Source: Okeania sp034190295 (GTDB lineage: Bacteria > Cyanobacteriota > Cyanobacteriia > Cyanobacteriales > Microcoleaceae). From it: 64,000 nucleotides of DNA. Below the pieces are notes generated by a model that worked only from the letters and a program-made list of their open reading frames with translations, made no database searches and was not told the origin of the DNA. The DNA is taken from assembly GCA_034190295.1 (NCBI GenBank), contig JAXHSW010000003.1:62001-126000 (forward strand). Reading direction: 5' to 3'. Of the stretch, positions 46,482 to 54,864 are shown one piece after another. The position numbers and the translations under genes were made by a program. Numbering within the stretch: the first letter of the stretch is position 1; every line of letters starts with the position of its first letter.

Positions 46482-49172
46482 ATGACTTCTCCTAAACAAA
46501 ATCAGCAGAATCAGATACCAGCACATTTTCAAGAAAGAATACAAGCAGCTAAAGACTATAAACTTAAGGAGTTAAACTTAAGTAATGATTATTTAAGAAG
46601 AAATTATCAAATATTAACTGAAATTCCTACTGAAGTTTGGGAGTTAGATTGGCTAGAAGTATTAAATTTAAGTGGTAATCAATTAAGAAGTATCCCGGAA
46701 TCAATCACTAAGCTCACCAATTTAACTTGGCTTAACTTAAGTGGTAATCAATTAACAACTATCCCGGAATCAATCACTAAGCTCACCAATTTAACTTGGC
46801 TTAATTTAAGAGATAATCAATTAATAAGTATCCCGAAATCCATTACTAACGTCATTAATTTAACTTTGCTTGTTTTAAGAAATAATCAATTAATAAGTAT
46901 CCCAGAACCCATCACTAAACTCACCAATTTAACTGAGCTTGATTTAAGTCATAATTTATTAACAAATCTTCCGGAATCAATCACTAGACTAACCAATTTA
47001 ACTATACTTGATTTAAGTCATAATCGATTAAAAATAATCCCATCAATCAGTAAACTAACCAATATAACTTGCCTTGGTTTAAGAGGTAATACTCTGGAGA
47101 CTCCACCAATAGAAATTGCTCAAAAAGGGATAGAACCAATTAGAAAGTATTTCCGACAAATAGAAGAAGAAGGAAAAGATTATATTTATGAAGCAAAATT
47201 ACTAATTATTGGAGAAGGCGGGGCTGGTAAAACTACTCTAGCTAATAAAATTCAAAACCCAGACTATCAACTCCGAGATGAAGATTCGACCAAAGGAATT
47301 GAAGTTCATCAGTGGAATTTTAAGACAGCAAATCAACATGACTTTCAGATGAATATTTGGGATTTTGGCGGACAAGAAATTTATCATGGTACCCACCAAT
47401 TTTTTCTGACCAAACGCTCCCTATATACTCTTGTGGCTGATACTCGTAAAGAAGATACAGATTTTTATTATTGGCTGAATATAGCAGAATTGTTGAGCGA
47501 TAATAGCCCTTTATTAATTGTCAAAAACGAAAAACAAGAACGCAAAAGAGAAATTAATCAACGGGTATTGCAAGGTCAATTTACTAATATCAAAGAAATC
47601 TTAGCGACTAATCTTGCGAATAACCGAGGATTAGAAAAAATTAGAACAGACATCCAACATTACATCAGTAATTTACCTCATATTGGCAGTGCCCTTCCTA
47701 AGACTTGGAAAAAAGTCCGTGAAGTATTAGAAACAGATGGTCGTAACTATATTAGTTTGGCAAAATATTTATCTATTTGCGAAAAGAATGGCTTTAAGAA
47801 ACGAGAGGATAAATTACAATTAAGTGGCTACTTACATGACTTAGGAGTTTTTCTTCATTTTCAAGATGACCCACTGTTAAATAAAACAGTTATTCTCAAA
47901 CCAGAATGGGGAACAGCTGCAGTTTATAAAGCTCTGGATAATCGGCAAGTTTATGATAATTTTGGCAAATTTACTAGAAGAGATTTAACCAATATTTGGC
48001 ATGAATATAAATATGTTGATATGCACGACGAACTACTGCAATTAATGATTAAGTTCAAACTCTGCTATAAAATTCCTGGTACTTCTCAAACCTATATTGC
48101 ACCTCAACTCCTAACAGAAGCTCAACCAGCATACAACTGGGATGAAAATAATAATTTGATTTTACGTTACACTTATGAATTTATGCCCAAGGGAATTATT
48201 ACTCAGTTTATTGTGGCGATGCACAAGTATATTGAGGAGCAAAAATATGTTTGGAAAAGTGGAGTTATTCTGAATAAAAATCAAACCAGAGCAGAGGCGA
48301 TCGAATATTACAGTAAGAGAGAAATAAAAATTAGAGTTTCTGGGCAACAAAAACGGGATTTAATGACTATTGTGACTCACGAATTAGATAAAATTCATGG
48401 TTCCTACAATAATCGACTCAAATATAATAAATTAATTCCTTGTAATTGTGCGACTTGTAATAATAATCAGAATCCTTACTTTTACAACTTTACGGAGTTA
48501 AAGGAACGAATTAGTCATCAAAAATACACTACTGAATGTGGTAAACCTCCCTATCATACGGTTAAGGTATTAAGTTTAATTGATGATGTAATAAAGACAG
48601 ACGAGAGTAGGATTTTTTTACAGCCTAAAGATTCTACAAACTACACAATAAATAATTATACTGGCTCAGTAATAAATATTAATGATAATGATTTTATTAG
48701 CGGTCAAACTATAGCTGAAAAATTTGTCAATGACCAAAGCAAGAAAATTGAAAATAAAAATGGAAATGTTTTGGGAAATGTATTGGGTGATGAGAGTAAT
48801 TTTAGAGATAAAGTAACAGGAAATTCTCCTCAGCCAAAAGTATCTCCTCAGCGAAAAAGAAAAGTAACAGGAAATTCTCCTCAACCAAAAATATCTCCTC
48901 AGCGAAAAAGAAAAGTAACAGGAAATTCTCCTCAACCAAAAATATCTCCTCCGCCAAAAATAGATAAACCCAAAAAATTTGGATTTTTAGATTTCTTGAC
49001 TTGGATGCAGAATGGGCAAATTATTTATTACTTAGGTTCTGCGATTATTGGCATTCTTTTGCTGATTATTTATCCTAAGTTATATCCAGATGGATTACCA
49101 AAATGGGTAAAGCAAATTCAAAATATATTTCCAGCTCCACAAATAGAAAATGAATCCGAGCGCTCAAAATAA
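46482..49172 (+). CDS. Roco-family LRR-ROC-COR GTPase with C-terminal TM
   Basis: 896 residues. Residues ~50-215 hold about seven leucine-rich repeats (e.g. LNLSGNQLTTIPESITKLTN). The ROC GTPase domain starts with the P-loop GEGGAGKTTL (~243) and has switch II DFGGQEIYHGTH. The COR domain follows (YLSICEKNGFKKREDKLQ, LKPEWGTAAVYKALDN). A Cys-rich segment (PCNCATCNNN) lies near 660. Then come three 17-residue repeats of KVTGNSPQPKISPQRKR (48809-48961) and one TM helix (IIYYLGSAIIGILLLIIYPKL). Bacterial Roco proteins are GTPases with largely unknown biology, related to human LRRK2. The guanine-specificity motif is not obvious to me. Membrane anchoring suggests a signalling role. Confidence 0.88.
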   Translation: MTSPKQNQQNQIPAHFQERIQAAKDYKLKELNLSNDYLRRNYQILTEIPTEVWELDWLEVLNLSGNQLRSIPESITKLTNLTWLNLSGNQLTTIPESITKLTNLTWLNLRDNQLISIPKSITNVINLTLLVLRNNQLISIPEPITKLTNLTELDLSHNLLTNLPESITRLTNLTILDLSHNRLKIIPSISKLTNITCLGLRGNTLETPPIEIAQKGIEPIRKYFRQIEEEGKDYIYEAKLLIIGEGGAGKTTLANKIQNPDYQLRDEDSTKGIEVHQWNFKTANQHDFQMNIWDFGGQEIYHGTHQFFLTKRSLYTLVADTRKEDTDFYYWLNIAELLSDNSPLLIVKNEKQERKREINQRVLQGQFTNIKEILATNLANNRGLEKIRTDIQHYISNLPHIGSALPKTWKKVREVLETDGRNYISLAKYLSICEKNGFKKREDKLQLSGYLHDLGVFLHFQDDPLLNKTVILKPEWGTAAVYKALDNRQVYDNFGKFTRRDLTNIWHEYKYVDMHDELLQLMIKFKLCYKIPGTSQTYIAPQLLTEAQPAYNWDENNNLILRYTYEFMPKGIITQFIVAMHKYIEEQKYVWKSGVILNKNQTRAEAIEYYSKREIKIRVSGQQKRDLMTIVTHELDKIHGSYNNRLKYNKLIPCNCATCNNNQNPYFYNFTELKERISHQKYTTECGKPPYHTVKVLSLIDDVIKTDESRIFLQPKDSTNYTINNYTGSVININDNDFISGQTIAEKFVNDQSKKIENKNGNVLGNVLGDESNFRDKVTGNSPQPKVSPQRKRKVTGNSPQPKISPQRKRKVTGNSPQPKISPPPKIDKPKKFGFLDFLTWMQNGQIIYYLGSAIIGILLLIIYPKLYPDGLPKWVKQIQNIFPAPQIENESERSK

Positions 49173-49234
49173 ATTTTACTGATTAAAAATCTACTAGATA
49201 ATACTTGAAATTGATGAATATTTGATTTAGGTAA

Positions 49235-49624
49235 CTACTTTCTCAACAAAAATAAAACTAAAAATATTAAAAGTAAAATCACCTCTGTTCCTAATAAACC
49301 GTAAATAGTTGTTCGCTGTTGTTCGGTCAAGGCAAAATAATCTATAAAAACTGTGTAAATTAAAAATTGAGATAAAATTCCTATGAGAAAACAACTAATT
49401 CCCCAAGCTTTTCTTTGCCACAAACCAATAACAGCCACAATATCTAGGATGCCATAAATTATGTCTCCTATTTGCCAAGTTAGAGGAGTTTCTAACCATG
49501 GTTGTTGGCCTAAACCTATGATATTTGTAATGTGAATTAATTCACTATAGGTAAAAATTAAGGCTAAAATTCTCAGGTATATTTTCATCCAGGAATTATT
49601 GGCAATTTGAGCAAGATAATTCAT
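49235..49624 (-). CDS. Small four-TM membrane protein
   Basis: 129 residues with four hydrophobic helices: IYLRILALIFTYSELIHI, IIYGILDIVAVIGLW, ISCFLIGILSQFLIYTVF and TEVILLLIFLVLFLL. It has DoxX-like length and topology, but I see no defining motif. ATG 49624; ends 63 bp from the convergent Roco stop. Function unknown. Confidence 0.6.
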   Translation of the reverse strand: MNYLAQIANNSWMKIYLRILALIFTYSELIHITNIIGLGQQPWLETPLTWQIGDIIYGILDIVAVIGLWQRKAWGISCFLIGILSQFLIYTVFIDYFALTEQQRTTIYGLLGTEVILLLIFLVLFLLRK

Positions 49625-49731
49625 CTTTTCTATGATCTAATTTTTAGTGGTACAGGTTTCTAGTCTGTTTTGTTTTCTTGTCTAAAAAGATGCTATTGCC
49701 TTTCTCAAATTAGTTACAGATAAATAGAGAG

Positions 49732-49840
49732 GTCATTTCAGTTATCAGTTATCAGTACCTCTGCAATAAGGAGGCAAGAAAATACGGAATTATCTTTTTT
49801 TATTCCCTTAAAAGGGGAGGCGCATACCCACAATTTATCG
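49732..49840 (-). mobile_element. MITE, TTAC-flanked, with (aactgat)n right end
   Basis: Minus strand: TTAC (complement 49841-49844) then cgataaattgtgggtatgcgcctccccttttaaggg; right end tactgataactgataactgaaatgacc. The gap 49625-49904 has no gene. Confidence 0.6.
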
Positions 49841-49904
49841 GTAAAGATAATACAAATTGCCCGATAGTATTCAAGCTTAGATTGCCTTATCCTAATATTG
49901 TGAT

Positions 49905-50534
49905 TTATTGCCCTTTAATTTTTGCTTTAAAATCCCAAATAGCATCAAAAGGATCGTCCCAATCTAAATAACTAACTAATAAGTCTAAATTAAGATTTGG
50001 TAATAACTGACTATTGCTTTTCTGCAAATACTCAGAATTTTCTAGGCAAAAAATCTGTAACTTTCCATTTTGCCAAAACCAAACTTCAGAAACACCTAAA
50101 CTTTGATAAATTTCTAAAGTTTGAATTCCTCCGCTAGTAATAACAACTTCAATTGCTAGATCGGGAATCTTTTTTTTACTACCAATACAATAACATTGGT
50201 CTGGCTCAATTCCTTTGAATTTATCTTGAGATTTCAAAGTTGTAGAACCCAAGGGATAAAAACGAATTCCTGTTTCTAAACAATAATTTTCTACCAACAT
50301 CCCCAACATTTTCTTGTAAATTTCATGGCGACTACTAGGAGACATAATTTGTAAAGTTCCTCGATCATAAATAACTTTAAAATAAGGTGAATTTCCCAAA
50401 TAATCTAATAAATTTTCATAAATTTTCCAGCTTATGTCAGTAGAAATTAATAAGCGATCGCTATCAAGATTATCACAATTTAAGTATTCGATAAGTTTCG
50501 CAAAAGATTGGGGATTAGCTGATGAGACTACCAT
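49905..50534 (-). CDS. Uma2-family putative restriction endonuclease (DUF820)
   Basis: 209 residues of the PD-(D/E)XK-like family abundant in cyanobacteria. The active-site region is PDLAIEVVITSGG with the following LEIYQSLGVSEVWFW. Upstream are SPYFKVIYDRGTLQIMSPSSRHE and the fold strand ISWKIYENLLDYLG. The usual (D)...EVxS(P)S...K triad is partly altered: the Lys position after EVV reads TSGGIQTLEI, so activity is uncertain. These proteins are often in many copies and their function is unproven. Start ATG 50534. Confidence 0.8.
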   Translation of the reverse strand: MVVSSANPQSFAKLIEYLNCDNLDSDRLLISTDISWKIYENLLDYLGNSPYFKVIYDRGTLQIMSPSSRHEIYKKMLGMLVENYCLETGIRFYPLGSTTLKSQDKFKGIEPDQCYCIGSKKKIPDLAIEVVITSGGIQTLEIYQSLGVSEVWFWQNGKLQIFCLENSEYLQKSNSQLLPNLNLDLLVSYLDWDDPFDAIWDFKAKIKGQ

Positions 50535-50590
50535 GAAATTAACCTCTCATAACTTTATTTTGCTGATATAATAACATTTGATTTTAGAGA

Positions 50591-50827
50591 TTATTTTATT
50601 CTTTCTTCTTCCTGAAGAATTTCTAATTTAACTTTCTTGATTAGGTCAAGTATCTTTTCCTGAGAATCATATCCTTTTACTTTTGCTATTTCCCGCATAA
50701 TCTCAAATTCATCTGGCTCATTTTTGGCAACAAGAATAATGTCTATTTCGCCATTACTAAACTCTGGAGTAACAGTAATTTTTACTTCTCCATTTTTCAC
50801 TGTTCCTGTTGTTTGTATAATTCTCAT
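50591..50827 (-). CDS. Small hypothetical protein upstream of Uma2 gene
   Basis: 78 residues from ATG 50827 (MRIIQTTGTVKNGEVKITV), chosen because agaggt lies just upstream and because the longer frame would overlap the caspase gene. A beta-strand start is followed by a helical, charged C-terminus (KVKLEILQEEERIK). Similar short proteins of this shape often precede Uma2-like or toxin genes in cyanobacteria; an antitoxin role is only a guess. Lies between the caspase-nSTAND gene and the Uma2 gene on the same strand. Confidence 0.55.
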   Translation of the reverse strand: MRIIQTTGTVKNGEVKITVTPEFSNGEIDIILVAKNEPDEFEIMREIAKVKGYDSQEKILDLIKKVKLEILQEEERIK

Positions 50828-50874
50828 TTCATACCTCTTTTTTCTTACTGAGAATATTTTATTGTTACATATCG

Positions 50875-53596
50875 TTATTTCTCCACCCACCCTTCAAATG
50901 CAGCCACTAAGACATTGGCTATAGGATTATCTAAAGCTTCCCTTAAAGCTGTAGTTCCACTATCCTTTAAAGTATCAATTATTCTTTGTTTTAAAATTGG
51001 ATTGCTTTCAATTTCTTTAATAGCTTCGGATGCTATAGTCATTTTTTCATAATCTGTCATTTCTTGAGATGTTCTATCCTGGGAGTAACTTTTACCAAGC
51101 TGCTCTAAAAGCTCTTGAATCTCTGCTGCTGCTTTAGCAAGACTTTGTTTTTCCTCATAAATAAACTTATTAATCACAACACCACCAGAAATATTTGATC
51201 CCTGAAAGTTATTGCTAAAACTTTCTATGTGTTTCTCTTCAGGCTTCATTTGTGAATCTAATTGAACAACTACATTAGTTTGATTTTGAGACAAATTGAG
51301 AGCTATTTTTTCTATTTTTTGATTATGCTCTTTATAATTTTCTATCAGTGCATCTTTAGCCTCTAACTGGGATTTATATAGCTCGATTTTAGCTTCAATT
51401 TTCGCCTGATTTTGCACTGCCTCAATTTGATATTTATGTAACTCAAGTAGATGTTTTCTCTCTTGTTCTTCTAATTTCTGTTTTAGACATCCTTCAGGTA
51501 TATCTTGAGCAGACTTGCTAAGTTCATAAAACTCTTTAAAATCTTCGGATTCAGCACTGAATTCTTGCTCCATATCTGACCACTTTTCTTCTACCTGAAG
51601 TAGCACTCCTCCCATCATTAGAAACCTTGTATCTTTTTTATATTCCAGCCACTCTTTATGATAATCCTCTACTTTATCAAACAAACGCCTCAGTTCTCGA
51701 TTTTCTTTACGCCATAAAGAAAACCGTTCCCATCTTTCCATAAGCGCTTCATGGGCTAAGTCTATCCAAGCTACTCCTTCACTATCATTTCCTGTTACTA
51801 GCAAACGCTCTTTAATCAACTTATTTAGAACATTCTGAATAGCTATTTGCTGCTCTGAATTATCTCCAGCAATTGCTAAAAGCTTTTGTTTCGGCTGTCG
51901 CTGTCGAGTATCTTTATTTCCTATACCTGTACGCACTAACTTTAACAAGATACGTTTTGTCAACTTTTTTTCTTGTTCATTGAAACCTTGATATATTTCT
52001 TCTGACCTGCTATTTAATAACCCAAGTATTCTACCTTGTTTGAGATACTGAGTAGCTGTTATTTTTTTATTTTTTTTATCTCTGTGTTTCCAAAGTTCTG
52101 TAAGAGCAAACTGTAGTAAAGGTAGGAAATTTTCTTCTCGGCTAACTTCCTCTATTATGGATTCTGGTAATCCTTCATCAAAACTGTAATTAAGTTTTTT
52201 GGCAGGCTCAATAATAACATCTTTTAAATCATCTTGTTCTAAATCTGGTATCCAGACTGATTGATTTTGAATTAATGCAGCTAAAGGCTTATGATTAAGG
52301 CAATCTTCTACAAAATCTGCACGCAAAGTTACTACTACTTTCAATCTAGAAAAAGAAGTGTCAGCAACCTGAGTCAATAATTCAATAAACTTACGTTGCT
52401 CCAATTTTTTAGAACAAAGTGTAAAAACTTCTTCAAATTGATCGACAATAATGAGAATCTGTTGTTCGCCAGGAATATTCTCTGTTATTGAAGCTAAACC
52501 ATTGGTTTCAATAAGACTATGAATTTCTTGAATTTTTTCTCTGTCTTCAAAAAGCCTCTGAGTAACTTCATATTTCAAATAACTTACTGGTTCACCCCAA
52601 GGAACTATAGGTTCTAAAACTAGCCAACTATTTTCCTCTAGTTCAGAAGTTAACGCTGCTTTTACTACAGAGGATTTACCACTTCCAGAATTGCCTATTA
52701 AAAGTACAAAATTAGATTTTTCTAATGCTTCTTGTAAATCTTTAACTACTCGTTTTCTTCCAAATAAAAAGTATGCTGTCTTTTTAGAAAAAGGATCTAA
52801 AGCTTGGTAAGGAAATACCTCACAATCTTTAAACTCAGAACTACTGCTTGGAGGTAAAGTTAGAAAGATTTCTCCCTTACATTTTCCCTGAATATATGGC
52901 TGAGGAACGTAATATTCTTCTTTAGTTTGCTTTGTGTTATATTCTTGACATTTTTTCTCTAGCCATGTTTTCAAATCAATAAAAACTGATATTCTTCCAT
53001 CTTTCTGTATATCTGCCTCATTTGATTGTTCACCAATAGCAGCACAAATATTAGCCGTTAAAAAACTTCCTTGTAGCTCATCAATTTCTCGTGCTTTTTC
53101 TAAGCGATCTGCTGCTAAAAGAACTAGGTAATTATCAGATTTGATGACAATCTCATTTTCTTTGACCTCACTTCCACTTTTGATTCGATTTCCTATAGCT
53201 CCAGCATGACAGCAATCAAGAATTAGTAGTTTACTTTGTGCCTTGCAGTTGTCTAGAGCTGGTGTGATTATTGTGTCAACTGACAAAGCTGTATTATGGA
53301 GATTGCTAATATCACTATTATTTAAAAGAAGATATAAGGAACCCTTGGGTGCAAAACCATGACCAGAAAAATAACAGATGAATGTATCATTTCTACTACA
53401 GGATGAAGCTACTCTAGATAACTGGCGACCAATGTCCCAAATGTCATCTTCTACATCAGGGCTTTCAACATTGAAACCACATCGCTGATTTGATAGAGCA
53501 TTTCTCATTCTCTCCACATCATTAAGGGCATAGCGAAGTTGATTAGAGTCAGCAGGCCCATTTGAACATGACAAATGCACGTCGTTTTGGTTCCAT
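50875..53596 (-). CDS. Caspase-like (C14)/nSTAND1 NTPase protein, frameshift near start
   Basis: About 907 codons. The metacaspase-like domain has His in YFSGHGFAP and Cys in LILDCCHAG, both present. The nSTAND1 NTPase has P-loop GNSGSGKSS and IIVDQFEEVFTL. A coiled coil follows (LEEQERKHLLELHKYQIEAV). The C-terminal ~100 residues (AAAEIQELLEQLGKSY ... NVLVAAFEGWVEK) match a module I recall at the end of many cyanobacterial effector or STAND proteins. The uninterrupted frame starts at TTG 53646, but its first ~28 residues do not fit a caspase. ATG 53596, with aggtag upstream, reads MEPKRRAFVM in another frame; removing one base at about 53575 joins it to SNGPADSNQLRYALNDVERM. So one indel or sequencing error is likely. 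Candidate cell-death or defence protein. Confidence 0.8.
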
Positions 53597-53667
53597 ATAA
53601 CTCTACCTGCTTTATAAAACTGATATAAAACGTCACAATGTGACAAATTAATGTTTACTTCCTGCTT

Positions 53668-54770
53668 CTACCGGAACTGTCGGCAGCACTCCGTCCACAG
53701 GCATTGACGGTCAAGCCGACCGCATCTCTCGCTCTTGATACTTGCGTTTAAATCCCGGTCTATAGATATCCCACAGGACTGACACTCATAAGTTCTCAGG
53801 CGCAACGGCATATCTTGAACATGACCGCAGTAGGAGCAAGTCTTTGACGATGGGAAAAATCTATCTACTACTACTAGCTCAGAACCGTACCATTGGCATC
53901 TTTTTTCTAGCTGTCGTCTAAACTCATAAAAGCCCTGGTCTGCTATAGACAAGGCTTGCTTGCGGTTAGCTAACATACCGCTAACGTTCAAATCAACTAT
54001 TGCAACAACGCTGTGGTTTTTAGCTAGATATGTTGTCAATTTATGAAGTGCATCTTTGCGGATGTTAGCCACTCGTCTATGGAGCCTAGCTATCTTCAGT
54101 TGTGCTGCCCGACCGTTAGCATTAGCAATATTTTTATTGCCCTTAAGGTATTGTAGTCTCGAAAGCTTCGCTTCAAACTTACGGTATGACTTTACACTTT
54201 CAAAAACTTTTCCATCGCAAAAAGGTTGCTAATGTTTTAATGCCTAAATCTACACCTACAACTTCAGTAGTTTTTGGTGTTGAAGTCGGAGTAAATTCTA
54301 AGCTGCAACTTAAATACCATTCACCTGCTTGTCTACTCATTGTTATTTTCTGAGTAGTTACTTCAATTGGTTCATAAGTTTTGACCATACCAATAAAAGG
54401 TAATTTGTGATTCCATCCATTTAATTCTATTGGTTTTCCACTATTATCAATTGTGAATGAATCAGACCTACCTTTCTTCTTAAATCTTGGATATTTACCT
54501 AATCCTTTAAAGAACCTTTTAAACGCTTCACCCAAGTTAATAAAAGCATATTGATAAACTTTAGATGACAAGTTTTTTATCCTTGGATAAAGTGGTTTTG
54601 TGTGATTGGTAAAAACCTCTCTAAGCTTACGGGAGTTTGGCTTATAACCGTCCTGATAAGCAGTATTCCACAGACCTTTTACCCCAGTTATAACACCAGC
54701 GCGAATAGCCAGCGTGTTGAGCCATCAGAGTTTTCTGTTTATTATTAAGTTTCAGCTTTGTTAATCATGG
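53668..54770 (-). pseudogene. IS200/IS605 tnpB, degenerate
   Basis: Several frames together make a TnpB. The first is AQHAGYSRWCYNWG near 54715, then GYKPNSRKLREVFTNHTKPLY. Next is 54571-54200 with GEAFKRFFKGLGKYPRFKKKG and VGVDLGIKTLATF. After a frameshift there is KVFESVKSYRKFEAKLSRL, and then 54072-53668 with VDLNVSGML, CSYCGH and CQSCGISIDRDLNASI. The RuvC Asp, zinc ribbon and final Asp survive, but at least two frameshifts and stops break it. It differs in sequence from the intact tnpB at 25965, so it is a second lineage. No tnpA is beside it. Its right end lies against the caspase gene's 5' end. Confidence 0.85.
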
Positions 54771-54864
54771 ATTTCATTTATAAATGAGTGCAGTCTGTCT
54801 AAAAGTATGTTTTTCAACTTATTGTATCGTTATTCTTGGATTAAGTCAATGCTCTGTGAAAAAA

